Source of the DNA: Gemmatimonadaceae bacterium
Lineage (GTDB): Bacteria; Gemmatimonadota; Gemmatimonadetes; Gemmatimonadales; Gemmatimonadaceae
Reading direction: 5' to 3'
Assembly (NCBI GenBank): GCA_013817305.1
Contig: JACDCY010000002.1
Location: 22,354 to 86,353 of the forward strand
Length of the DNA: 64,000 bases
Position 1 is the first letter of the stretch, and each line of letters opens with the position of its first letter. The notes under the pieces are model-generated. The model was not told where the DNA came from, made no database searches, and saw nothing but the letters and a program-made list of their open reading frames with translations. The position numbers were made by a program, and so were the translations under genes. Below are positions 53,484-62,684 of this stretch, in pieces.

Positions 53484-55700
53484 ATGGCCATTACGCGGTT
53501 GCGCAGCGCATTTTTCTTCGCCGTACCGCTGCTTCTGGGTGCTGCCGGGACGAGCTCTGCCCAGGCCGTGACGAGGTCCGCTCCGGACTCATTGAGCGAG
53601 CTCGCGTCGCTGATCGCTGAGGCGTCGCTCGTGAACGCGCGCGTCCCCGAGCGGCTTCACGCCTACCGCGCGCGCCTGGAAACGGAGATGTCGCTCGTCA
53701 TCGTCGATTCGGGCGGGCGGGAACGTACCGCGCAGCTCGAGCAGGTTGCGAGCGAAGTGCGTTGGCGTGGCCGGCCCGACCGGTACGACCAGCGCGTGAT
53801 CGGATATCGCAACCAGTCCATCGGCCCGTCGTTCTCCCTCATGAGCATCTTCGGCGGCTGGACCACACCGACGCTTTACGGCAACCGGCTGCGGCTCGGC
53901 GTCACTCCTGCCAGCGCGACCAATCGCGCCGTGAGCGAGAATGCGGCGACCCTCGCGATCCACCCGCTCGCGACCAACCGTGACGCGTACTACCTGTTCG
54001 GCGGCGGCGACACCGCGGTGACGTTTTTCTCGAATGGACGGCAAATACCCATCGCGCGCGTGACGGTCACGCCGCGGCCGGATGCGCCGGGCGATGCCGT
54101 GCTCCTCTCCGGCGAGATGTACATCGACGTTGAGCGAAAGCAGGTCGTGAGGGTCCGGGGCCGCCTGGTGGAAGTGCGCGACGGCAGGGCTACGATCAAA
54201 TCCGGCAGCAGGATCCCGGGCGTGAGCGGAGCATCGTTCGTGGAACTGGTGAACGTCGAAGTCGAAGGAGACTATTGGCTGCCCGCATACCAGCGCACCG
54301 AACTGCAGGCGCGGATAGGACCGTTCGGAGGACTGCGCACCGTCGTGCGCATCGTCTCGCGGTTCCACGATTACCGGCCGAACGATTCCACATGGTCGGG
54401 CCCGGTCGCGGCGCCCGGTGTGAGGCACAATCTGACGTTCGCTTCATCCGCGCAGCAGCAGCGTTACGACGGGTGGACTCAGGCGATCGGCGCCGCGAGC
54501 AACGACGTGTACTACTCGGAGTTCGACGACGTGGCGCCGACGGAATGGGCCACCGGCGGCGCGGCCACCGGAATTCGATTCAGTCCCCGCTCGCTCGGCG
54601 AAGTGTTTCGCTTCAATCGTGTCGAGGGGCTGTTCACGGGAATCGCGCTGGCAAAAGACTTCCGCGATGCGTCGCCCGGACTGTCGGTGCGCGGGTCGGT
54701 GGGATGGGCGTGGTCCGAGCGCACCGCGCGCGGGATGCTCGGGGCGCAGCGCACGCGCGGCGGAACGACCACCGGCATCCGCCTCGAGCGCGCCTTGGCT
54801 CATACCAATGATTTTCAGCCTCCGCTCTCCTGGGGCGCGACGATGGCGGCGCTGCTCGGCAGCACCGACGACTTCGACTACCTCGACCGGCGTAGCGCGA
54901 CGCTGTTCGTGAGTCAGGCTCTTGGATTGAAGCAGCGGTCAGTATTTCGGATCGAGGCGGGCCCTGGCTCCGATCACGCTGTGCAGCAGAACATCTCGCG
55001 TGGGTTGTTCGTCGCGGACGGCGAGGGGTTCGTGCCGAATCGCGGGATCAGGGAAGGCGACTATGTGCGCACCGTGGCATCGCTCGAGCTCAACCCCGAC
55101 GTCAGCGGACTGTTCGTCGATCGTGGGGTGGGTAGCAAGATCCGGTACGAGAGGGCGGACGGTGAGCTTCGCTGGCAGCGGGTCGAGGTAGGTGGGGCCG
55201 CGCGCCGCGAGATCGGGCCGTTCCAGCTGTATGCCCGCGCCGATGCCGGCGCTTTGATAGGCGACCCCGTACCGCAGGCCATGTTCGAGATCGGCAGGAG
55301 CGAAGGGCTGCGGTCGTACGGCTACAAGGAATTCGCTGGCGATCGCGCGGCGCTCGGGCGCGCGGTGCTTGGATACACGCTGCCGTTCCTGCACGCGCCG
55401 ATCCGGCTGCCTGGCCGCTTGATTCTACCTGGGCTCGCTCCCGGCTTTGCCGCCGGCATTCATGCCGGCTGGGCTGGCACGTCGGGCCCGGCCGCGGACG
55501 CCGCGCTGCTCGAGCTGGGTGCGACCGTCGATCCCGCTATGGGAGTGCTGGTCCCGCTATCGCGGCCGACCGACGGCGTTCGCGCGTCCGCTGAGTTTCT
55601 GGTGACGTTCTTCAGCGGTGCGCTGGCTGTCGGTGTAACGCGGCCGCTCGATCAAAGGGGACCATGGAAATTCACCGGCCGGATCGGACAGGGCTTCTGA
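53484..55700 (+). CDS. Large outer-membrane barrel protein, possibly DUF5686-like
   Basis: 738 residues from ATG 53484, giving signal peptide MAITRLRSAFFFAVPLLLGAAGTSSAQ; an upstream in-frame start at 53331 would bury the signal. The N-terminal third contains LVNARVPERLHAYRARLETEMSLV and SIFGGWTTPTLYGNRLRLG. The middle GEMYIDVERKQVVRVRGRLVEV and the strand-rich rest ending GPWKFTGRIGQGF with C-terminal Phe suggest a surface-exposed beta-barrel. Similarity to Bacteroidota DUF5686 proteins is a tentative impression. No enzymatic motif. Confidence 0.7.
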   Translation: MAITRLRSAFFFAVPLLLGAAGTSSAQAVTRSAPDSLSELASLIAEASLVNARVPERLHAYRARLETEMSLVIVDSGGRERTAQLEQVASEVRWRGRPDRYDQRVIGYRNQSIGPSFSLMSIFGGWTTPTLYGNRLRLGVTPASATNRAVSENAATLAIHPLATNRDAYYLFGGGDTAVTFFSNGRQIPIARVTVTPRPDAPGDAVLLSGEMYIDVERKQVVRVRGRLVEVRDGRATIKSGSRIPGVSGASFVELVNVEVEGDYWLPAYQRTELQARIGPFGGLRTVVRIVSRFHDYRPNDSTWSGPVAAPGVRHNLTFASSAQQQRYDGWTQAIGAASNDVYYSEFDDVAPTEWATGGAATGIRFSPRSLGEVFRFNRVEGLFTGIALAKDFRDASPGLSVRGSVGWAWSERTARGMLGAQRTRGGTTTGIRLERALAHTNDFQPPLSWGATMAALLGSTDDFDYLDRRSATLFVSQALGLKQRSVFRIEAGPGSDHAVQQNISRGLFVADGEGFVPNRGIREGDYVRTVASLELNPDVSGLFVDRGVGSKIRYERADGELRWQRVEVGGAARREIGPFQLYARADAGALIGDPVPQAMFEIGRSEGLRSYGYKEFAGDRAALGRAVLGYTLPFLHAPIRLPGRLILPGLAPGFAAGIHAGWAGTSGPAADAALLELGATVDPAMGVLVPLSRPTDGVRASAEFLVTFFSGALAVGVTRPLDQRGPWKFTGRIGQGF

Positions 55701-55704
55701 ACGC

Positions 55705-56685
55705 CTACGTCTGCTCTTCCGCCCCCGCGACCATGGCCCGCTCTTTTTCCGGCCGGTCGTCTCCCCAGATGAGCAGGAGACCCATTATGCCGTAAAGGGG
55801 CAGGTGGCCAAGGAGCTCTGACCATCCAAGGAACGGTAGCGTAAGGTTGAAGGGAACCCAGGCGAGCAGGATGAAAAGACGCACGAACACTCCGGACATC
55901 AGCAGCATTCCCAGCGTCAGCTCCAGCGTTCCCATGAGCACCACGAATGTGGCATCATCTATCTGATCCAGCCCGAGCGCGGGGAAAAAATTGAACTGGT
56001 GATCCGCGAGGAAGGCGACGCCCATCGGGACGTTCCATAGCTTTTCGGTGAATGCAAGGACGACGATGCTCAATCCAGTAAGCGTGCGAAGGACGGGGAC
56101 GGCGTAGGGCGTAAGGCGTTCGTAGGGCTTGTGCAATTTCTCCATCGCCATGTCGAGCGAAAGCGGCCCGCGTCCACTCGCAAACAGAAAGAAGGCGATT
56201 CCGAGCAGGAAGACGTGCTCGGTCAGGCGCAGTGGCCCAAACAGGAATGCACCGCCCAGCCACGTGAGCGCGAGTACGACGGCGCCGACCCTCGTCAGAG
56301 CGCCGTACATGAAGCTCAGGCCCACTCCGATCTGGGCGAGGCCGAGCAGTCCGCCGACGAAGTGCCAGGGAAGCTGGAGGTTGGGTACGAACAGCCGCGC
56401 GTTCACGCCGCTCACCAGCAGGGTCACCCCGGCGTGGAGCCCGATGACGAGCGGCATCCACGACAGGAGTCGCTCGTAGTTCTCCCAGGTCATCCCCAAG
56501 GCCGTGGGGCCGGGTATGAGCGACCGGCGTCCGATCATACGCCGAACGAGGACGGCGACGATCGTCGTCGCAAGCGCGATACCCAGCGCGAACCACGTAA
56601 CCGGCGAAACCGCCTGCTCGAACTGCACCGGGTATAACCGGTCGTCGAGAAACCAGCGCTCATGCAGCCAAAGGCCGTGACTCAT
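55705..56685 (-). CDS. DoxX-like multi-spanning membrane protein
   Basis: 326 residues with about eight hydrophobic segments (for example WFALGIALATTIVAVLV, FVGGLLGLAQIGVGLSFMYG, FVVLMGTLELTLGMLLMSG). The arrangement resembles the DoxX/DoxD group, linked to quinone-dependent thiosulfate oxidation or other membrane redox roles. MSHGLWLHERWFLDD begins a short leader that is probably not cleaved. It is the last gene of the hyp-linked minus-strand operon, 14 bases after the second permease, suggesting a role in metal or redox handling for the hydrogenase, which is inference. Confidence 0.65.
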   Translation of the reverse strand: MSHGLWLHERWFLDDRLYPVQFEQAVSPVTWFALGIALATTIVAVLVRRMIGRRSLIPGPTALGMTWENYERLLSWMPLVIGLHAGVTLLVSGVNARLFVPNLQLPWHFVGGLLGLAQIGVGLSFMYGALTRVGAVVLALTWLGGAFLFGPLRLTEHVFLLGIAFFLFASGRGPLSLDMAMEKLHKPYERLTPYAVPVLRTLTGLSIVVLAFTEKLWNVPMGVAFLADHQFNFFPALGLDQIDDATFVVLMGTLELTLGMLLMSGVFVRLFILLAWVPFNLTLPFLGWSELLGHLPLYGIMGLLLIWGDDRPEKERAMVAGAEEQT

Positions 56686-56699
56686 GTGCTGCTCATCGA

Positions 56700-57683
56700 T
56701 TACTCCTTTGCAACAGGTCCCGAAGCCTCGAATATGCGACGGCGGGACTTCGCTGCAAGGGTGGGCGCCGGGTAATCCGGGCTCGGGCCCGCGCGAGGAT
56801 CCAGCGCGTCCCGTAATCCGTCACCCAGAATGTTGAACGCGATCACCGCAGCGGCGATCGCAAGTCCAGGATACAGCATCAGCCGTGGCGCGGAAAAGAG
56901 CAGCGGTCGCGCATCGTTCACCATTGTGCCCCAATCGGCATTGGGTGCGTGCACTCCGACGCCAAGAAACCCCAGCGCCGCGACGGCGAGCACCAGGTCA
57001 CCCATCTCTATCGTCGCCAGCACCCCAACAGGGAGGAGCACATTCATCAGAACGTGATGAGTCATCACGTGATAGTCGCCGCCGCCGAGCGCCCGGGCGG
57101 CGAGCAGGAACTCACGCTCGCGCATGCCGATGACGAGTCCGCGAACGACTCGCGCGTAGCTGGCCCACCATACCGCGACGAGCGCGATCAGTACGCTCCT
57201 GAATCCCGGCCCGAGAATTCCACCGATCGCCAGGGCGAGGAGCAGGCTGGGCAGCGCCAGGAAAACGTCCACGATTCGCATCAGCACTTCGTCGACTATA
57301 CCTCCGTAATAGCCTGCAACTATGCCGATCGGAACCGCAATCGCCACGATGAGGGCAGTCGCAACGGCTACGGTTCCCAGTGACGAGCGCGATCCCCAGA
57401 TAATTCGACTGAAAAGGTCACGACCAAGATTGTCGGTGCCCAGAGGATGCGCGAAGCTCGGCGCTTCCAACCGATGCATCACGTCGATCGCATTCGGATC
57501 GATCAGCGGCAGCACTGGCGCAGTAAGCGCCAGGATCCCGGCAGCACAGAGCAACACGAGAGCCAGGATCGCCAGGGGATCGGCCGGGAGAAAACGACCT
57601 GGTCGCTTGTCGGCAGTATCAGCGAGCGACAGCGGCGCGCTCCTCCGATGAACCCAGTCGCACCCGCGGATCCAGGCTGGCAT
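56700..57683 (-). CDS. Opp/Dpp/Nik-type ABC permease (DppC/NikC-like)
   Basis: 327 residues. The N-terminal hydrophobic segment LAILALVLLCAAGILALTA follows a polar tail; PLGTDNLGRDLFSRIIWG and the EAA-type loop AARALGGGDYHVMTHHVLMN are diagnostic, with VAALGFLGVGVHAPNADWG near the end. ATG 57683 overlaps the DppB-like gene by 65 bases, unusually long for this pair, but no later start codon exists before the conserved part. It forms the translocation pore with the preceding permease. Confidence 0.88.
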   Translation of the reverse strand: MPAWIRGCDWVHRRSAPLSLADTADKRPGRFLPADPLAILALVLLCAAGILALTAPVLPLIDPNAIDVMHRLEAPSFAHPLGTDNLGRDLFSRIIWGSRSSLGTVAVATALIVAIAVPIGIVAGYYGGIVDEVLMRIVDVFLALPSLLLALAIGGILGPGFRSVLIALVAVWWASYARVVRGLVIGMREREFLLAARALGGGDYHVMTHHVLMNVLLPVGVLATIEMGDLVLAVAALGFLGVGVHAPNADWGTMVNDARPLLFSAPRLMLYPGLAIAAAVIAFNILGDGLRDALDPRAGPSPDYPAPTLAAKSRRRIFEASGPVAKE

Positions 57684-58581
57684 AGGCCAGATCGACCAGC
57701 AGGTTTGCCGACACGAACACGATCCCGACGAAGAGGATAAAGCCCTGAATCATGGCGTAATCGCGGTCGTGGATGGCGTCGACGATGACGGTTCCGATGC
57801 CCGCCCGCGCGAAGACTATCTCCACGATCACCGCACCTCCGAGAAGCCTGCCTACGCGCAGGCCGACCAATGTCACGACGGGGTTCAGCGCGTTGCGCAG
57901 GGCATGACGAACGTACACCAGGCGCCGCGAGGCTCCCTTGGCGCGGGCGGTGCGGACGTAATCCTCACCAAGCACATCGAGCATGGACGCGCGCGTCATG
58001 CGCGCCATAGCGGCGGCTTCCGCCAGGGCAAGCGTCATTGCCGGCAGCACTAGATGACTCAGGCCTCCAGTGCCGGCGACGGGGAAAAGCTTGAGCGTCA
58101 CACCAAAAAACAGGATAAACATGTATCCGAGCAGAAACCCCGGGATGGACGTCCCCACCAGTGATACGATTCGCGACACGTGGTCGAGCGGTCCTCCCCG
58201 GCTAACTGCTGCGAGAACACCCAGCGGCAGCGCGATCACGATTCCGAGAAGCAGCGACGCCACTGCGAGCTCGACAGTTGCCGGCAGGTTCGTGACGAGT
58301 GTCCGCGAGACTGATGCACCGGAGCTATGGCTGGCGCCGAGGTCGCCCCGGACGGCGTGACCGAGCCAGCGGGCGTACCGGACGAGAAACGGGCGATCGA
58401 GTCCCATTTCGCTGCGCAAGCGGGTGACGTCCGCTGCGCTCGGCGGTTCGCCAGTCTGTCGTCGCAGGAGAAGCTCCGCAGGATCGCCCGGCGCAAGGCT
58501 CGCCAAGCTGAAGGCGAGCAACGAAAGCCCGAGCAGGACGGGCAGGAGAGCCGTCAGGCGCCGCAACAGGTATGCGCTCAC
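57619..58581 (-). CDS. Opp/Dpp/Nik-type ABC permease (DppB/NikB-like)
   Basis: 320 residues beginning MSAYLLRRLTALLPVLLGLSLL, the standard DppB/NikB first helix. Also SASVSRTLVTNLPATVELA-like and the EAA loop ARAKGASRRLVYVRHALRNAL, ending with VFARAGIGTVIVDAIHDRDYAMIQG. It lies 10 bases after the substrate-binding protein gene. The context of hypF and hypE favours nickel as substrate, but peptide import cannot be excluded. Confidence 0.9.
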   Translation of the reverse strand: MSAYLLRRLTALLPVLLGLSLLAFSLASLAPGDPAELLLRRQTGEPPSAADVTRLRSEMGLDRPFLVRYARWLGHAVRGDLGASHSSGASVSRTLVTNLPATVELAVASLLLGIVIALPLGVLAAVSRGGPLDHVSRIVSLVGTSIPGFLLGYMFILFFGVTLKLFPVAGTGGLSHLVLPAMTLALAEAAAMARMTRASMLDVLGEDYVRTARAKGASRRLVYVRHALRNALNPVVTLVGLRVGRLLGGAVIVEIVFARAGIGTVIVDAIHDRDYAMIQGFILFVGIVFVSANLLVDLAYASLDPRVRLGSSEERAAVAR

Positions 58582-58591
58582 GCGCGGAAAC

Positions 58592-60166
58592 TCACCTCGC
58601 CAGCCACACGCTGCTCCAGCTCTGATAGAGCCTCGACGGATGCGGAACGAAACCCCGGACTTTCGAGCTCATGGCGTAGATGCGCGACACGCCTGCCAGC
58701 GGAATGGCGGCTACTTCTTCATCCACCAGGACGTGCATCGCCTCCGCCGCCGCTTTCTGCGCTTCGTCACGGTCCACACTGACGAGTGACCGCTCTACCA
58801 GCGAGTCGAATCGCGCACCAGCGGCCATGATCGGGGCGCTGCGCACATTCGATTTAGAATACCAGCGCAAGGCAAGAAGGAATGCGGGATTGGCGTCGTT
58901 CTGATTCGGCACCTCGATGTCGAGGTCGAAAGTGCCGCTGTTCAGCCTGCTCTCGTATGCCGCCGCGTCGAGATCCTCGATTCGTACTTCGATGCCCACT
59001 TCCGCGAGTTGAGCCTGGACGTACTGGGTGACCGAGCGATCGACCGCGCCCGGCTGTGCGATGAGAGACAAAACCAGCGGGGCACCGGCCCTTTGGCGCG
59101 TTTGCTTGCCGGTTGCCGTCCAACCGGCTGAGTCGAGTAATCGCCGTGCGCGAGCGGGGTCGTATGGGACGCCTCGCACCAGCGATGCGTGCCGGCCCAG
59201 CACCGAGGGAGGGTTTACGGTGCTGACTTCAGCGGCCAAGCCATCCATCACCTCGCGCACTAGAGCCGTGCGATCGATCGCCATCGCGACGGCGCGCCTG
59301 ACGGCGGGATCCGACATACGCGTATACGGAGCTTTCCCGCGGGTCGCTATGTACATGAGAATTACGGCGCCGGGTGGCGCAGCTACGACCTTGATCCCCG
59401 ACGTCTGCTCGAGGTTTGCCACCATGCTTCGGTTGACGTCGAAAATCACGTCCACGTTGCCCGCTTTCAGCGCGAGGGCGCGAGTGTAGTCATCAGGGAT
59501 GAAGCGGAAGATCAAGCGCTGAAGCTTTGCCTTGTCTCCCCAGTATGCGTCGTTGCGCTCCACCGACAAATGGCTGCGCGGGACATACTCCCGGAACTGG
59601 AAAGGCCCGGTACAGATAGGAAGAGTGGCGCCGTCGCTGGAGTCGGCGACCACTGCATACGTCATGTGCACCATCTGCTCGAGCACTCTCAGATTCGGCC
59701 GCATCGGACGGATGTCCAGAGTGCTGTCGTCAATAATCCGCACCGATTGGTCGGACAGAAAGCTGTACTGCGTCTTGTCCTTGATGCCCCGCTCGAGCGT
59801 GTACTTGACCGACGCCGCGCCAAGTTGCCCGCCACCGTGGAAAGTTGGGTCGCTACGGATCGTAAAGCGGTATGTGTTGTTCCCACGGTACTCCCACTTC
59901 CTGGCAAGCCACGGCTCGATGCCGAAATCAGATGTGAGGCGAAGCAACGGCTCGCATATCCCGGCGTTGAGCGGATACCTCCCCAGTCGCTCGCGATTCA
60001 GTCTGAGACCGAACTCGTCGCGGCCAACGGCGATGACCAGGCTATCGCCGGAAAGGTCAGCCCCGGAAGAAGAGCCGCCACTGTCGTTTCCGCCGCAGGC
60101 GACAGCGAGGAGCCAGGCAAGAATGCCAAACATCCTGGCGCCCCGCGGGGAATCCCCGGGCGTCAT
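58592..60166 (-). CDS. Family 5 extracellular solute-binding lipoprotein (nickel/peptide)
   Basis: 524 residues. The start ATG overlaps the hypF stop by 4 bases; a second ATG 33 bases in directly begins the signal MFGILAWLLAVAC with lipobox AVAC. SBP_bac_5 features follow: INAGICEPLL-like opening region (YPLNAGICEPLLRLTSD), FTIRSDPTFHGGGQLGAASVKYTLERG, and DPAVRRAVAMAIDRTALV. NikA, DppA and OppA all belong here; no ligand residue can be assigned. The hyp setting makes nickel delivery to [NiFe]-hydrogenase the leading idea. Confidence 0.85.
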   Translation of the reverse strand: MTPGDSPRGARMFGILAWLLAVACGGNDSGGSSSGADLSGDSLVIAVGRDEFGLRLNRERLGRYPLNAGICEPLLRLTSDFGIEPWLARKWEYRGNNTYRFTIRSDPTFHGGGQLGAASVKYTLERGIKDKTQYSFLSDQSVRIIDDSTLDIRPMRPNLRVLEQMVHMTYAVVADSSDGATLPICTGPFQFREYVPRSHLSVERNDAYWGDKAKLQRLIFRFIPDDYTRALALKAGNVDVIFDVNRSMVANLEQTSGIKVVAAPPGAVILMYIATRGKAPYTRMSDPAVRRAVAMAIDRTALVREVMDGLAAEVSTVNPPSVLGRHASLVRGVPYDPARARRLLDSAGWTATGKQTRQRAGAPLVLSLIAQPGAVDRSVTQYVQAQLAEVGIEVRIEDLDAAAYESRLNSGTFDLDIEVPNQNDANPAFLLALRWYSKSNVRSAPIMAAGARFDSLVERSLVSVDRDEAQKAAAEAMHVLVDEEVAAIPLAGVSRIYAMSSKVRGFVPHPSRLYQSWSSVWLAR

Positions 60167-62427
60167 TTGAAAGCCATCGTCATCGCGGCCTGGCCAAGGC
60201 TGATGCCGCCATCATTGGGAGGCACGACATTGTTGGTCCACACACGCATGCCGGAAGGCGCAAGGAACTCCAGGACGTCGCTGAGAAGCATGTCGTTCTG
60301 AAAGACGCCTCCGGAAAGCACGGCCGTTCTCACGGAATGCGCGCTGGCGATTGTCTCGAGGCCATTCGCGATTCCCACAGCCAGCCCGCGGTGAAACGCA
60401 CGCGCGATGTCGGCATCCGCAATCCCTTCCTTCCGGAATTCCATTACGGCTAGTAGTGCCGGGCGAAAATCCAACTCTCCGTTCGCGAACGGCATGTCCA
60501 TGCGAACGGTTGCCCGACCCCTTCTTGCGAGGCTCTCGAGCCACGTCGGTGCCTGACCCTCGTAGCTCGACTCGCGGACAAAGCCGAGGAGCGCCGCGAC
60601 CGCATCGAACAGGCGTCCGGCCGATGTGCTCGCGAAGCAGCGAATGTCGCGCTCCAGCAGCGCGCGGGCCTGGGCATACCGGTCGGGGAAAAAGAAGGGC
60701 TCGCGAGTCAAGTCAATATCATCGCCCACCCCCGCCTCTGCTATCAGGCCGGCCGCCGCCTGCACCGGAAAGCGGGCGGCGGCATCACCGCCGGGTATCC
60801 TGGCGCTCCGAAGATGCCCGACCCGGTCCAAACCTCGCACGATGCTACCGACGAAAAACTCACCGCCCCAGATGGTTCCGTCGTCGCCGAACCCGGTGCC
60901 ATCGAAGGCGGCACCGACGACCGGCTCGTCAAACGCTCCCCGCTCCGCCAGGACGCTGGCGATGTGAGCGCGGTGGTGCTGCACGGCCAATCGCCGGCCA
61001 CAACGCAAATCGAGCGCGTGCGCCGCCGAGAAGTATTCGGGATGCAAGTCGTGAACGACGCAAAGACTGTCCCGGTTCACCCCATACATCGAAATCAGGT
61101 CGTCGATCGTTTCACGAAATGCCTCGGCGGCACCCAGGTGCGAGAGGTCGCCAATGTGCTGGCTCATGACCGCCTCGCCGTTGACGACGAGGGTGACAGT
61201 GTTCTTCATATCCGCGCCCAATGCGAGCGTTGGTGCGTCGAGGTTCATTCGCGCAACTCTTCGCGGTGCGTACCCTCTGGACCTGCGAAGCAGGCAAAGA
61301 CCACCGGCGCCAATCCGCGCGACGGAATCGTCGACTCGTCGCGCGATCCGTCGCTCACCAATCAGAAAAACGTCGGCTATGCCAGCGAGTTGGCGGAGCG
61401 CGTCGTCATCCCGGTACGCGATAGGCTCGCTGGAGCGGTTCGCACTCGTCATCACGAGCCTGTCCGGCGCGCCTTCGGCGAAAAGGAGAGAATGAAGCGG
61501 AGTGTATGGCAGCATTACGCCGAGCTCGCTGGTGTCCGGCGCCACCCCGGCGAGGTTTACCAATGCGTGGCCGAGCACTATCGGGCGGGCGGAAGAGCAA
61601 AGCAGATCTTCCGCCTTTTGCGTGAGTTCGATCGTTCGACGCGCCGCCTCGCCGTTGCGCACCATTACGGCAAAGGGTTGCTCCTTTCTGAATTTTCTCT
61701 CACGCAAAGTCGCCACCGCGGAAGCGTTGCCCGCGTCACATGCCAGATGGTAGCCGCCGATCCCCTTGATCGCGACGATCAATCCCGATGTGAGCATGGG
61801 CGCGACGTCGCGAATCGCATCTCTGCCGCGAGCGATCGTCGTCGCTCCATCGTGGAGCTGGTAGTCCGGCCCGCAGTACGGGCACGCAACGGGCTGGGCA
61901 TGGAAGCGCCTGTCTTCGGGATCATGGAATTCACCGGAGCAAGCCTCGCACATCGGCCACTCACGCATTGTCGTCGAGCTGCGGTCGTACGGTAGCCCCT
62001 CGACGATCGAGAAACGGGGACCGCACGCCGCGCAATTCACGTACGCATAGCCCGCGCGCCGATTCGAAGGCTCCAGCATTTCCGCGAGACACTCTGCACA
62101 GGCCGGGAGGTCCGGACTGATGCCGGCCGTCGGACCGAAACCACGTTCACTATTCGCGATGATGAAGGTCGTGAACGGTCCGGGTTTCGCGCCCGTGACC
62201 TCTACCGCGTCTATTCCGGCCGCGTCCGGCGCGCACGCCACCAGATCGCGCGCGAATGCCGCCAGCGATTCCCGTCTGCCCTCGGCGTGGATACGCACGC
62301 CATCGGCGTCGTTCAACACCCACCCGGTCAGGTCATGCTCACGCGCGATTCGGAATACGAATGGTCGAAAGCCAACGCCCTGAACTACGCCGCGAATCCT
62401 GAAGGACTGCGCGGAAAGCTCACTCAA
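60163..62427 (-). CDS. hypF: Carbamoyltransferase HypF, [NiFe]-hydrogenase maturation
   Basis: 754 residues, full length. Acylphosphatase domain RIRGVVQGVGFRPFVFRIAREH, four CxxC zinc-finger pairs (CAECL, CAACG, CEACS, CPYCG), YrdC-like domain IVAIKGIGGYHLACDA and RERKFRKEQPFAVMV, and a Kae1-like carbamoyltransferase part with VVHDLHPEYFSA, QHHRAHIASVLAE and VLSGGVFQNDMLL. It makes the carbamoyl group that HypE dehydrates to the CN ligands of the iron site. Overlaps of 4 bases on both sides show tight coupling. Confidence 0.97.
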   Translation of the reverse strand: MSELSAQSFRIRGVVQGVGFRPFVFRIAREHDLTGWVLNDADGVRIHAEGRRESLAAFARDLVACAPDAAGIDAVEVTGAKPGPFTTFIIANSERGFGPTAGISPDLPACAECLAEMLEPSNRRAGYAYVNCAACGPRFSIVEGLPYDRSSTTMREWPMCEACSGEFHDPEDRRFHAQPVACPYCGPDYQLHDGATTIARGRDAIRDVAPMLTSGLIVAIKGIGGYHLACDAGNASAVATLRERKFRKEQPFAVMVRNGEAARRTIELTQKAEDLLCSSARPIVLGHALVNLAGVAPDTSELGVMLPYTPLHSLLFAEGAPDRLVMTSANRSSEPIAYRDDDALRQLAGIADVFLIGERRIARRVDDSVARIGAGGLCLLRRSRGYAPRRVARMNLDAPTLALGADMKNTVTLVVNGEAVMSQHIGDLSHLGAAEAFRETIDDLISMYGVNRDSLCVVHDLHPEYFSAAHALDLRCGRRLAVQHHRAHIASVLAERGAFDEPVVGAAFDGTGFGDDGTIWGGEFFVGSIVRGLDRVGHLRSARIPGGDAAARFPVQAAAGLIAEAGVGDDIDLTREPFFFPDRYAQARALLERDIRCFASTSAGRLFDAVAALLGFVRESSYEGQAPTWLESLARRGRATVRMDMPFANGELDFRPALLAVMEFRKEGIADADIARAFHRGLAVGIANGLETIASAHSVRTAVLSGGVFQNDMLLSDVLEFLAPSGMRVWTNNVVPPNDGGISLGQAAMTMAFK

Positions 62428-62684
62428 GGTTCAGCGACCGTGCAGCCGCGCCCCTGCCAGCCGATCTGTACGACGCGCCCACGCTCGACGAGCACCGGGA
62501 TTGTGCGCTGCCCATTCGCAAGATCGATCATGCGCCGCCTGGCCTCGACATCGATTTCGACGTCGTACTCCACGAAGTCCCGCCCTTCCCACAGCAGCTG
62601 CTCCCGCAGCTCGGCCGTGTACTGACAGCCTGCGCCGCCGTAGAGTTCGACCTCGACCGCCTGGGATTCACGCTCCGGCTTCAT
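62424..62684 (-). CDS. Glutaredoxin-like protein with CxxT site
   Basis: 86 residues. Thioredoxin-fold small protein: VELYGGAGCQYTAELREQLL places CQYT where glutaredoxins have CPYC, then FVEYDVEID, the cis-Pro region RTIPVLVERGRVVQIGW. A single active-site Cys allows monothiol chemistry or metal binding. It resembles the CXX/UXX-star group of small (seleno)proteins, an impression only. Starts and ends in 4-base overlaps with the SIS gene and hypF, so its role is presumably in hydrogenase maturation. Confidence 0.75.
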   Translation of the reverse strand: MKPERESQAVEVELYGGAGCQYTAELREQLLWEGRDFVEYDVEIDVEARRRMIDLANGQRTIPVLVERGRVVQIGWQGRGCTVAEP

